A stretch of 14,884 nt of DNA from Brevibacterium picturae (lineage in GTDB: Bacteria; Actinomycetota; Actinomycetes; Actinomycetales; Brevibacteriaceae), in assembly GCF_030453725.1 (NCBI RefSeq), contig NZ_JAKDJU010000073.1, forward strand, positions 1 to 14,884, read 5' to 3'. The notes below the pieces were generated by a model. That model saw only the letters and a list, made by a program, of their open reading frames with translations. It had not been told where the DNA came from and searched no databases. A program made the translations under genes and the position numbers. This document shows, piece by piece, positions 1-6,526 of this stretch. Position 1 is the first letter of the stretch; every line of letters starts with the position of its first letter.

Positions 1-45
1 CGTGTCACGGTTGGACGTGTCACCGGTGGGCGTGTCACGGGCTTC
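1..45. repeat. 15-bp tandem repeat inside the metallophosphoesterase gene
   Basis: The octamer CGTGTCAC recurs at 1-8, 16-23 and 31-38, exactly 15 bp apart, and the intervening bases are G-rich in each copy. On the coding strand this gives a degenerate pentapeptide repeat with a constant Asp-Thr. It begins at the window edge, so the full copy number is unknown. Confidence 0.75.
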
Positions 46-492
46 GAAACCGCGGATCAGGGCCCCGACATCGAGATCTGGCTGTGCGCGATGCTTCACC
101 TCGGAAGGTGAACGCAGATACGTGGCCGGGTTCTTCGCCTTGGGCGAGAAGAAGTCGTTGGACCCGAGAACGAAGACGCCGGGAACGTCGAGGAGTCCGT
201 CGAAGACGTCGAGGACCTCGGGAACTATGTCGGCCGAGAGGTTGTCCCCTGTGTTGACGACGACGTCCGGTTCCAGCCGTGTCAGCGCCTTCACCCATGT
301 TGCTCTGTGCCTCTGCCACGGGGCCAGATGCAGATCGGAGACGTGCAGCATCTTGATCGGCTGGGCACCCGCCGGCAGGATCGGGAGAGTATGGCGGCGG
401 ACAGCGAAGAGGTGCGGCTCGATGACCGCACCCCAGATTCCGGCCGCCGCTGGGACTGCAAGGGCGCCGGCGAATAGTGCACGCTTCTTCAT
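1..492 (-). CDS. Metallophosphoesterase, Rv3683-like (3' end outside window)
   Basis: Calcineurin-like metallophosphoesterase; only the first 164 codons are inside the window. An N-terminal hydrophobic stretch (about residues 5-24, AxA-rich) could be a membrane anchor or signal. The metal-binding motifs are visible: D53-L-H55 (block I), G82-D83-N84 (block II), and G110-S-N-D113 in place of the usual GNHD. The block around GSNDFF followed by KNPATYL is what I recall from the actinobacterial group that includes M. tuberculosis Rv3683, usually annotated as a membrane-associated phosphoesterase of unknown substrate. The ATG at 492 is preceded by GTAGGA with no gap. It lies 54 nt downstream of the metal permease gene on the same strand, so it may be read from the importer operon or from its own promoter. 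Residues 152-164 are a short tandem repeat (RDTPT/GDTSN/RDT) not expected in the family. The family call is firm; the substrate is unknown. Confidence 0.88.
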   Translation of the reverse strand, partial: MKKRALFAGALAVPAAAGIWGAVIEPHLFAVRRHTLPILPAGAQPIKMLHVSDLHLAPWQRHRATWVKALTRLEPDVVVNTGDNLSADIVPEVLDVFDGLLDVPGVFVLGSNDFFSPKAKNPATYLRSPSEVKHRAQPDLDVGALIRGFEARDTPTGDTSNRDT

Positions 493-499
493 TCCTACA

Positions 500-505
500 A
501 CTCTA
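500..505 (-). promoter_or_regulatory. Possible -10 box (TAGAGT) for leaderless metallophosphoesterase mRNA
   Basis: On the minus strand TAGAGT fits the actinobacterial -10 pattern TANNNT. It lies 7 nt before the ATG at 492, the distance that puts the transcript start at the start codon. No convincing -35 is seen, and the adjacent GTAGGA could instead act as a close-set Shine-Dalgarno sequence. Confidence 0.4.
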
Positions 506-546
506 GTCGGACTCGGCCGCCTGCCCGAGACAGAGTCGCCGGCGTC

Positions 547-1458
547 TCAGGCCGGGAACGCCACGGGATTCTCGTGTTCGTCGGCGGCGCGGGCCGTCCG
601 GCGGCGGTGGAGGTGCTTCATTCGGCGCTGCCCCACAAGACGGCAGACGAGGTAGATGAGGAAGGAGATCGTGGTGACGAACGGGCTGATCGGCACCACC
701 GGTGAGCCCAGAGCGATGAGAATGCCGCCGACAGAGGCCGTGACGGCGAAGATCACGCTGAGCACGGGAACCCACACGGGTGAAGCCGAGAGCTGGGTCG
801 CCGCCGCGGCCGGGGTGATGAGCAGAGCAAGCACCAGAAGGACGCCCACGACCTGCACACTCAGTGCCACGGCCAGGCCAAGGGTGAGCATGAACACGAT
901 CGTCAGCCCGGATACCGGAACCCCCTTGGCACGGGCCACCTCGGGGTCGAGACTGGCGAACATGAGGGGGCGCCAGATCACGGCGAGCACGAGGAGCACG
1001 ATCAGAGAGCAGACGACGAGCGTGACGATCTGGCTCGGCGTGATGGCGACGATCTGACCGGTCAGGAGCCCGAATTTGCTGGCGGCACGACCGTCGTAGA
1101 GGGCAAGGAAGAGTATCGCGAGGCCCAACCCGAAGGGCATGAGCACGCCGATGATGGCGTTCTTCTCCGAAGCTTTGGCTCCGCCGACACCGATGATCAG
1201 CGCTGCGATGATCGAGCCGATGATCGACCCGCCCACAACGTCGAAGCCGACGAGCAGGGCGAAGGCGGCGCCGGCGAATGAGAGTTCGGAGACGCCGTGG
1301 ACGGCGAAGGGAATGTCTCGGGCCATGACGAAGACACTGATGAGGCCGCCGACAACGCCGAGCAGCCCGGCTGCGATGAGTGAGTTGAACAGCAGCGCCA
1401 CCAGTTCGCCGTAGTCCTCGAAGGTGAACAGAGAGCCGAAGATCTCCTGAGCCGACAT
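547..1458 (-). CDS. Metal (Zn/Mn) ABC transporter permease, ZnuB family
   Basis: Integral membrane subunit of an ABC-3 family metal importer, 303 aa. The protein is almost entirely hydrophobic with about eight or nine predicted helices. It carries family landmarks: GLLGVVGG near residue 35, the HGVSELSFAGAA block (about 54-65) that helps form the metal path, and the LGLAVALSVQVVGVLLVLALLITPAAAA segment (about 192-215). The polar tail holds several His and Arg (KHLHRRR, DEHEN). Its ATG (1456-1458) overlaps the stop of the upstream ATPase gene by 1 nt (TGATG), so the two are translationally coupled. Together with the ATPase and binding protein it forms a complete importer in the cytoplasmic membrane. 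Zn versus Mn cannot be settled from this subunit. Confidence 0.93.
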   Translation of the reverse strand: MSAQEIFGSLFTFEDYGELVALLFNSLIAAGLLGVVGGLISVFVMARDIPFAVHGVSELSFAGAAFALLVGFDVVGGSIIGSIIAALIIGVGGAKASEKNAIIGVLMPFGLGLAILFLALYDGRAASKFGLLTGQIVAITPSQIVTLVVCSLIVLLVLAVIWRPLMFASLDPEVARAKGVPVSGLTIVFMLTLGLAVALSVQVVGVLLVLALLITPAAAATQLSASPVWVPVLSVIFAVTASVGGILIALGSPVVPISPFVTTISFLIYLVCRLVGQRRMKHLHRRRTARAADEHENPVAFPA

Positions 1459-2318
1459 CAGATCGCACCCCGTTCCATGCTCATGTCATCCTCGTGGACG
1501 TGGTGGTCGAAGCATTCGGCCTCGCCGCCGACCACGATGAGCCGGCCGCCCACCCGGACCACCTCGACCGGGGAACCATAGAGCCTGGTCAGCGATTCGG
1601 TGGTCATCACCTCGGCGGGGGTGCCGACAAGGAAGTGACCGCCGACGATGTAGAGGACCCTGTCGACATACGGCAGGATCGGGTTGATCTCATGGGTGAC
1701 GAAGAGGACGGCGGTGTTGCGCTCGACGCGCTGTTCGTGGAGCAGGGAAGCCACGACCTTCTGATGGTGGATGTCCAGCGACAGCAGCGGCTCGTCGCAC
1801 AGAAGCACCGAGGGGTCATTGGCCAGGGCCTGGGCGACTCGCAGCCGCTGCAGTTCTCCGCCGGACAGCGTCCCGGCAGGGGCATCAGCGTAGTCGCGGG
1901 CGCCGACGGAGTCGAGGAGCTCGTCGACCTGCTGGCGGCGACGCTTCAAGAACCGACCTGGCCCCCAACGGTGCCCGTCGACGCCCATCCGAACCAGATC
2001 ACGACCGCGCATCGGTGTATGCTGGTCGATTCCGCGCTGCTGCGGGATGTAGCCGATGGCCGAGTTTCCCGCATGGACGCTTCTGCCGCCTACCTGGGCC
2101 GATCCCATCGACAGCGAATGCTGACCCAGCAGCACCTTGAGCAGGGAGGTCTTTCCGGTTCCGTTCGGGCCCAGCACCGCCACGAACTCCCCCGGCGCGA
2201 CGTCGAGATCGAGGTCGTGCCAGAGCACGCGCTCACCGAATCGCAGCTCGGCATCACGCAGACGGATCACCGGAGGATACGTGGTCTGCTCGGGAGAAAC
2301 GTCGGAATCAGTGGCCAT
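1458..2318 (-). CDS. Metal ABC transporter ATP-binding protein, ZnuC family
   Basis: Cytoplasmic ATPase that powers the metal importer, 286 aa. All nucleotide-binding motifs are intact: Walker A GPNGTGKT (50-57), Q-loop IPQQ (91-94), signature LSGGELQR (151-158), Walker B VLLCDEP (171-177) followed by LLSLD for the D-loop, and the switch His in VTHE (207-210). A C-terminal extension (about 251-286) ends in a His/Asp/Glu cluster, CFDHHVHEDDM, which could bind or sense the transported metal; that is inference. The start ATG is 2 nt after the stop of the binding-protein gene, and the gene ends in a 1-nt overlap with the permease. Gene order (binding protein, ATPase, permease) is typical of the family. 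Confidence 0.93.
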   Translation of the reverse strand: MATDSDVSPEQTTYPPVIRLRDAELRFGERVLWHDLDLDVAPGEFVAVLGPNGTGKTSLLKVLLGQHSLSMGSAQVGGRSVHAGNSAIGYIPQQRGIDQHTPMRGRDLVRMGVDGHRWGPGRFLKRRRQQVDELLDSVGARDYADAPAGTLSGGELQRLRVAQALANDPSVLLCDEPLLSLDIHHQKVVASLLHEQRVERNTAVLFVTHEINPILPYVDRVLYIVGGHFLVGTPAEVMTTESLTRLYGSPVEVVRVGGRLIVVGGEAECFDHHVHEDDMSMERGAI

Positions 2319-2320
2319 TC

Positions 2321-3379
2321 TCAGTGTTCATGTCCTTCGAGCGCAGTGGAGATTTCGGTGATGTAATCGCCCATCCAATCCGCATAGTGCGCATCGGCCG
2401 GCATTGTCTCGCCGAGGTCGACGACCGGAACGTCGGATTCCTCAGCCGTGGATCTCAGCTGCTCTGCCTGTGGACCTGCCGCCTGAGTATTGTACCCAAG
2501 CAGCACAGCATCACCCGACGAGATCTGTTCCTCGGCCTTCTTCAGCACGAGCGGCGGCACGTCATTGCCCTCTTCGACGGCGTCGAGGAACTCGTCCGAG
2601 GTGATGTTCTCCAGTCCCATGTCCTCGAACAACCACAGCGGCACGGGCTCCGTCGCCGCAACTGCATCACCCTGATGCTTCTTCTCGGCCGCGTCGATCT
2701 GAGCTTGCAGTCCTTGGAGCGTCTTCTTGTATTCGTCGGCGTTGGCTGCGAAGTCATCCTGATGTTCGGGTTCGGCCTCGCCGAGGTGGGTCGCAACCTC
2801 ATCGACGAGTTTCGTCATCGTGGGGACCGAGTACCAGAGATGTTCGTTGAATTCGCCGTGCTCGTGCGCCTCTTCCCCGGCATGCTCGTGATCGTGGCCC
2901 TCTTCGCCATGCTCGTGATCGCCGGCCTCTTCTTCGCCATGCTCATGGACGTGGCCGCCGCCGTTGGCTTCCTCGTCGCCGTGATCGTGAGGTACGTTGC
3001 CGACGTCCCCGGAACCGGGCAATCCTGAGATCGAGACAGTATCGATCGTATCGACGTCCACGCCGGAAGCTTCGAGCATCGTCGTCATGAACGAGTCATA
3101 GCCACCGCCGTTCTGGACGACCAGATCGGCCTTCGACAGTTTCAGCCGATCCTGAGTCGTCGCCTCATAGGAGTGCGGGTCCTGATTGGGATCGTCGATG
3201 ACCGCGGTGACCTTTGCGAAGTCGCCTGCCACCTGCGACACGATGTCGGCGTACACATTGGTCGAGGCGACAACCGAGAGCTCGGTGGATCCGGAAGCCT
3301 GTCCCCCGCACCCGCTCAGGGCGGCAACAACGGTCAGAGCGACAGCCCCGGACGTGATGCCGAGAAGTGAGGAGCGCAT
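2321..3379 (-). CDS. Metal ABC transporter substrate-binding lipoprotein, ZnuA family
   Basis: Extracytoplasmic metal-binding lipoprotein that delivers metal to the permease, 352 aa. A lipoprotein signal peptide ends in the lipobox LSGC with the acylated Cys at residue 24. Family landmarks follow: DPHSYE with metal-ligand H69, a His/Glu/Asp-rich loop at about 131-176 (12 His), then NEHLWY with ligand H180. After that comes ATEPVPLW, where E244 sits where ZnuA proteins have a His ligand, and DLGETMPAD near 321-329. The His-rich loop is a hallmark of zinc-binding members, whereas a Glu third ligand is known from Mn-binding members such as PsaA, so specificity is open. The ATG at 3379 is preceded by AAAGG at good spacing. 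An AT-rich palindrome about 80 bp upstream is the likely control site. This is the first gene of the importer operon. Confidence 0.92.
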   Translation of the reverse strand: MRSSLLGITSGAVALTVVAALSGCGGQASGSTELSVVASTNVYADIVSQVAGDFAKVTAVIDDPNQDPHSYEATTQDRLKLSKADLVVQNGGGYDSFMTTMLEASGVDVDTIDTVSISGLPGSGDVGNVPHDHGDEEANGGGHVHEHGEEEAGDHEHGEEGHDHEHAGEEAHEHGEFNEHLWYSVPTMTKLVDEVATHLGEAEPEHQDDFAANADEYKKTLQGLQAQIDAAEKKHQGDAVAATEPVPLWLFEDMGLENITSDEFLDAVEEGNDVPPLVLKKAEEQISSGDAVLLGYNTQAAGPQAEQLRSTAEESDVPVVDLGETMPADAHYADWMGDYITEISTALEGHEH

Positions 3380-3456
3380 GGTGTGCCTTTCGAAGCGTGA
3401 GCGAAGATCGGTGTGTCAACGACGTTCACCCTACTCAGCACGAAGACTCACGACTA

Positions 3457-3472
3457 ATATAAATATTTATAT
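3457..3472. promoter_or_regulatory. AT-rich perfect palindrome, candidate operator of the metal importer operon
   Basis: ATATAAATATTTATAT is a perfect 16-bp inverted repeat in an otherwise GC-rich region, 78 bp upstream of the binding-protein start. On the minus strand it overlaps a -10-like TATATT (3456-3461), so a bound repressor would block transcription. It lacks the TGAAAAT-type core I know for actinobacterial Zur boxes; ArsR/SmtB, MarR or MntR-like regulators remain possible. The regulator gene is not in this window. Confidence 0.5.
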
Positions 3473-3490
3473 ATAGCAACTTGTTTATGC

Positions 3491-3535
3491 GTCCCCGCAG
3501 CGCTCGTCCCCGCAGCGCTCGGCCCTACCGCGCTC
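3491..3535. repeat. 15-bp tandem repeat, two perfect copies plus one degenerate copy
   Basis: GTCCCCGCAGCGCTC occurs at 3491-3505 and again immediately at 3506-3520. A third unit at 3521-3535 matches 11 of 15 positions and keeps the final GCGCTC. It lies between the asd terminator and the importer promoter and has no visible coding role. The rest of the 300-bp stretch 3380-3679 holds only the palindrome, the repeat, the terminator and the untranslated leader of the binding-protein gene. Confidence 0.8.
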
Positions 3536-3627
3536 GATCCACTCCGATTTCGAAAAAGTCGTCGCCAGCGCCGATGAATTCCGACTCCGCGTTGATCGAC
3601 GGTTGCAGATGACGGTCCGGCAACGCC

Positions 3628-3660
3628 GAACCGCCCGAGAGCATGGCTCCCGGGCGGTTC
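3628..3660 (-). terminator. Hairpin terminator after asd
   Basis: GAACCGCCCG at 3628-3637 pairs perfectly with CGGGCGGTTC at 3651-3660. After one mismatch, GAGC pairs with GCTC around an ATG loop. The stem starts 20 nt beyond the asd stop codon. No T-tract follows on either strand, as is common for actinobacterial terminators. It isolates lysC-asd from the importer operon. Confidence 0.75.
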
Positions 3661-3679
3661 GTCTCAGCTAGGCGATTAT

Positions 3680-4732
3680 TCAGGCCGCCTGTGACTCGAC
3701 CTTCTTCGCCAGGAGCGCGGCGATCTGCACCGTGTTCAGTGCAGCACCCTTGCGCAGGTTGTCGTTCGTCACGAACAGGACGAGTCCCTTGCCGGCTGGG
3801 GCGGACTGGTCGGCGCGGATGCGGCCGACGAAGCTCGAATCCTTGCCTGCCGCCTTCAGCGGGGTGGGCACGTCATCAAGCTCGACGCCCGGAGCCTCGG
3901 CAAGCACCTCGGCGGCCTTGGCCGGGGAGATTTCGGAATCGAACTCCGCATGGATGCTCAAGCTGTGACCGGTGAACACGGGAACTCGCACACAGGTGCC
4001 AGCAACAAGGAGATCCGGATTGCCGAGAATCTTGCGGCTCTCGTTCCGAAGCTTCTTCTCTTCGTCGGTCTCGAGTTCACCGTCGTCGACGATGGCCCCT
4101 GCCATGGGCAGGACGTTGAACGCGATGGGCTCGACGTAGTTGTCCGGCGCGGGGAGTTCCACGGCGCTGCCGTCGCGGGCAAGCTTGCGGGAGTCGGCGA
4201 CTCCCGCCTCGAGCTGACCGGCGAGCTCCTCGACTCCGCTCAGGCCCGAGCCGGACACCGCCTGGTAGGTGCTGACGATGAGTCGCTTGAGACCAGCGGC
4301 GGTGTCGAGTGCCTTGAGGACAGGCATCGCAGCCATCGTGGTGCAGTTCGGGTTGGCGATGATGCCCTTGGCCACGGCATCGAGGGCTTCGGGGTTGACC
4401 TCACTGACGACGAGTGGAACCTCGGGGTCTGACCGCCAGGCCGAGGAGTTGTCGACGACGGTGACTCCCGCGGCGGCGAAACGCTCTGCCTGTGCCCGGG
4501 ACGTGCCCCCACCGGCGGAGAACAACGCGATGTCGAGCCCACTGGGGTCCGCCTCGGCGGCATCTTCGACCGTGATGTCCTGGCCGTTGAATTCGATGAC
4601 CTTGCCCGCAGACCTCGCCGAGGCGAAGAGCCTCAGGCTGTTGATCTCGAATCCGGGATCATCCGCCAGCAGGTCGAGCATGACCCCGCCCACCTGGCCT
4701 GTTGCTCCGACTACTCCGATATTGACGCTCAT
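3680..4732 (-). CDS. asd: Aspartate-semialdehyde dehydrogenase
   Basis: NADPH-dependent enzyme that reduces aspartyl-4-phosphate to aspartate-4-semialdehyde, the branch point to lysine/diaminopimelate, threonine and methionine; cytoplasmic. The 350-aa length is normal. Visible features are the Rossmann motif GATGQVG (9-15), phosphate-binding region SAGGGTSR (72-79), catalytic Cys130 in NPNCTT, Gln157 in STYQAVSGSG, and the acid/base His256 in TGHSLSIH. The ATG at 4732 overlaps the lysC stop by 4 nt (ATGA), giving translational coupling to the kinase that makes its substrate. A strong hairpin follows the stop. Confidence 0.97.
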   Translation of the reverse strand: MSVNIGVVGATGQVGGVMLDLLADDPGFEINSLRLFASARSAGKVIEFNGQDITVEDAAEADPSGLDIALFSAGGGTSRAQAERFAAAGVTVVDNSSAWRSDPEVPLVVSEVNPEALDAVAKGIIANPNCTTMAAMPVLKALDTAAGLKRLIVSTYQAVSGSGLSGVEELAGQLEAGVADSRKLARDGSAVELPAPDNYVEPIAFNVLPMAGAIVDDGELETDEEKKLRNESRKILGNPDLLVAGTCVRVPVFTGHSLSIHAEFDSEISPAKAAEVLAEAPGVELDDVPTPLKAAGKDSSFVGRIRADQSAPAGKGLVLFVTNDNLRKGAALNTVQIAALLAKKVESQAA

Positions 4733-5250
4733 CGTCCGGTACCTCCGTAAACCACTGCTTCGTCGTCTTCACTGTCGAGTCCGTACGCGGCATGCGCGGC
4801 GCGGACGGCGTCGTCGAGAATGTCTGCTCGTGTGACGACGCTGATGCGGATCTCCGATGTGGAGATCATGTCGATGTTGACCTGTGCCTCGCTCAGGGCT
4901 TCGAACAGGATGGCGGTCACGCCGGGGTGGGAGCGCATGCCCGCGCCCACAACGGAGAGTTTGCCGATCTGGTCGTCGTAGCGCACATGATCGAAGCCGA
5001 TCGAGGTCTTCACCGCGTCGAGGGCCTCGAGCGCCTTGGCTCCATCGTCCATCGGCAAGGTGAACGAGATGTCGGTCTTGCCGGGTTCGCGCGTGGAGAT
5101 GTTCTGCACGATCATGTCGATGTTGATCTCAGTCGCGGCCATGGTGTTGAAGATCGCGGCAGCCTTGCCAGGAACGTCGGGCACGCCGACGATCGTGACC
5201 TTGGCCTCCGAGCGATCATGGGCGACTCCGGAAATGATTGCCTGTTCCAT
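4729..5250 (-). other. lysC: In-frame internal start: aspartate kinase beta subunit
   Basis: An internal ATG at 5250 (residue 269 of LysC) begins MEQAIISGVAHDRSEAKVT, which closely matches the start of the separately translated beta subunit of C. glutamicum aspartate kinase as I remember it. On the coding strand GGAG lies 6 nt before this ATG, a proper Shine-Dalgarno sequence inside the gene. The product would be 173 aa, consisting of the two ACT domains, almost the same length as the 172-aa Corynebacterium beta subunit. It would pair with the alpha chain to form the lysine/threonine regulatory sites. Confidence 0.75.
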
Positions 5251-6054
5251 GTTGGACTCCGTTTCTGATACCGCTGCCGGGGCGTTTGTCCCCCGTGCCG
5301 ACCGGAAGGCTTCAGGAATGGGTGAGTCGGTCACCCAGGTGCCTTGATTACGTGAGAATGAGGACCGCACGTGCACGGGCACGTTGTAGCGGCGGGCGTA
5401 TTCGACGCACCGGAGCATGAGGACCTTGGCGCCCGAGGCCGCCATCTCCATCATCTCCTCGTAGCCGATCTCATCGATCTTGTGTGCCGTCGGCACGATG
5501 CGCGGGTCGGCGGTGAATACTCCGTCGACGTCGGTATAGATCTCACACACGTCGGCATCCAGTGCCGCTGCCAGGGCAACCGCGGTCGTATCCGATCCGC
5601 CGCGTCCCAAGGTGGTGATGTTCTTCGCTGTCTGGCTGACTCCTTGGAATCCGGCCACGATGGCCACGTAACCCTGATCGAGCGCCGACCGGATGCGGCC
5701 TGGCGTGACGTCGATGATGCGGGCCTTGCCGAACTGTTCGTCGGTGATGACGCCCGCTTGAGATCCGGTGAACGACTGTGCTTCCTCGCCGAGGTTGGCA
5801 ATCGCCATGGCCAGAACCGCCATGGAGATGCGCTCACCTGCAGTGAGAAGCATGTCAAGCTCACGAGCGGGAGGCATGGGAGAAACCTGTTGGGCCAAGT
5901 CGATGAGATCGTCGGTGCTGTCCCCCATCGCCGACACCACCACGACTACTTCGTGACCGGCCTGACGATTCTCGACAATTCGCTTGGCCACCCGCTTCAC
6001 CGATTCCGCATCGGCTACCGAGGACCCGCCAAACTTCTGGACGACTATGCTCAC
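4729..6054 (-). CDS. lysC: Aspartate kinase (alpha subunit)
   Basis: Phosphorylates aspartate with ATP, the committed step of the aspartate amino-acid family; cytoplasmic, expected to be feedback inhibited by Lys plus Thr as in Corynebacterium. The kinase domain begins with VVQKFGGSSV (from residue 4) and includes the TLGRGGSDT substrate/nucleotide-binding motif and the EIYTDVDGVFTADPR block. Two ACT domains fill the last 170 residues, with the conserved NIDMIVQN and VNIDMISTSEIRIS segments. I chose GTG at 6054 because it gives the family N-terminus (M)SIVVQKFGG and has AAGGAAGAG 6 nt upstream. A longer TTG-started frame to 6114 is open but adds an unlikely 20-residue head. The protein is 441 aa. 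It overlaps asd by 4 nt. Confidence 0.95.
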   Translation of the reverse strand: MSIVVQKFGGSSVADAESVKRVAKRIVENRQAGHEVVVVVSAMGDSTDDLIDLAQQVSPMPPARELDMLLTAGERISMAVLAMAIANLGEEAQSFTGSQAGVITDEQFGKARIIDVTPGRIRSALDQGYVAIVAGFQGVSQTAKNITTLGRGGSDTTAVALAAALDADVCEIYTDVDGVFTADPRIVPTAHKIDEIGYEEMMEMAASGAKVLMLRCVEYARRYNVPVHVRSSFSRNQGTWVTDSPIPEAFRSARGTNAPAAVSETESNMEQAIISGVAHDRSEAKVTIVGVPDVPGKAAAIFNTMAATEINIDMIVQNISTREPGKTDISFTLPMDDGAKALEALDAVKTSIGFDHVRYDDQIGKLSVVGAGMRSHPGVTAILFEALSEAQVNIDMISTSEIRISVVTRADILDDAVRAAHAAYGLDSEDDEAVVYGGTGR

Positions 6055-6066
6055 TGCAGTCTCTTC

Positions 6067-6081
6067 CTTATCGCTGATAAG
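6067..6081 (-). promoter_or_regulatory. Small hairpin overlapping the lysC ribosome binding site
   Basis: CTTATC-AGC-GATAAG on the minus strand forms a perfect 6-bp stem with a 3-nt loop. Its 3' arm shares AAG with the AAGGAAGAG Shine-Dalgarno sequence of lysC. It could reduce ribosome access, or could be a DNA-level palindrome. No known riboswitch structure is recognisable around it. Confidence 0.4.
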
Positions 6082-6179
6082 TTCCGTGCCGGGCGATCGA
6101 TTCCATGATTCCAAACATGGTGGTCTCGTGCTTGCATCGATCAGGATTTCAGCCGTGTCGGCTCACCGGCACCGTGACC

Positions 6180-6185
6180 ATTGTA
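6180..6185 (-). promoter_or_regulatory. Candidate -10 box (TACAAT) for lysC-asd
   Basis: TACAAT on the minus strand fits the -10 consensus well. The -35 region 16-18 bp upstream is poor. It would give a leader of about 120 nt before the lysC GTG. The remaining gene-free sequence 6055-6292 shows no RNA gene and no clear terminator for the regulator gene upstream of it. Confidence 0.35.
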
Positions 6186-6292
6186 TGAGGTCAGCCGTTT
6201 CACTTCATCTTCGCCCGTCATTCAGACACCGTTGCACCCCTTCGGATCCGCGTACCGGCGGGGCCTGAGATTCGTTCAGATCGACCGGAAAT

Positions 6293-6526
6293 TCAGTCAG
6301 ATCGAGCGTTGACGGTGAACAGATCGCCCGGCTGGCAGTCGAGCACCTGGCACAGCGCGATGAGGGTGGAGTACCTGACGGCCTTGGCTCTGTTGTTCTT
6401 CAGCACCGAGAGGTTTGCCAGGGACACCCCGACGTGCTTGGACAGCTCGGTGAGGCTCAGCCCTCTCTGCGTCAGCAGCGAATCAAGGTGACAGACGACG
6501 TGGAGCGAATCGAATTCCTCGACCAT
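6293..6526 (-). CDS. Small Cro/C1-type HTH transcriptional regulator
   Basis: A 77-aa single-domain DNA-binding protein of the XRE family (YozG/YdaS-like small regulators). The helix-turn-helix reads from LLTQRGLSLTELSKHVGVS (about 17-35) to LSVLKNNRAKAVRYSTLIALC (about 39-59). The ending, LDCQPGDLFTV, is characteristic of the compact regulators paired with DUF2975 membrane proteins. Its ATG overlaps the stop of the DUF2975 gene by 1 nt (TGATG), so the two are coupled. It probably regulates its own operon through the CGATAW motifs upstream of the pair; that is inference. Confidence in the fold is high; the target is not shown. Confidence 0.9.
   Translation of the reverse strand: MVEEFDSLHVVCHLDSLLTQRGLSLTELSKHVGVSLANLSVLKNNRAKAVRYSTLIALCQVLDCQPGDLFTVNARSD

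Noticed and set aside
503..1468. Minus-strand open frame of 321 codons, shifted from the permease
   Set aside because: Extremely Arg-rich, with no hydrophobic segments. The overlapping frame 547-1458 is a clear membrane permease.
1494..2366. Plus-strand open frame of 290 codons
   Set aside because: It lies antisense to the ATPase gene, whose every ABC motif is intact. Long opposite-strand frames are common in high-GC DNA, and this one has no recognisable domain.
2852..2989. Repetitive sequence in the binding-protein gene, considered as a DNA repeat element
   Set aside because: The periodicity comes from His/Glu/Gly codons of the metal-binding loop, is irregular in length and is typical of ZnuA-type proteins.
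6054..6114. TTG-started extension of LysC by 20 residues
   Set aside because: The extension reads through the leader hairpin and Shine-Dalgarno sequence and adds residues absent from aspartate kinases. GTG at 6054 gives the family N-terminus.
6230..6292. Possible terminator after the XRE gene
   Set aside because: CCCC and GGGG tracts at about 6237-6263 could pair, but the intervening bases do not form a continuous stem and no T-tract follows.
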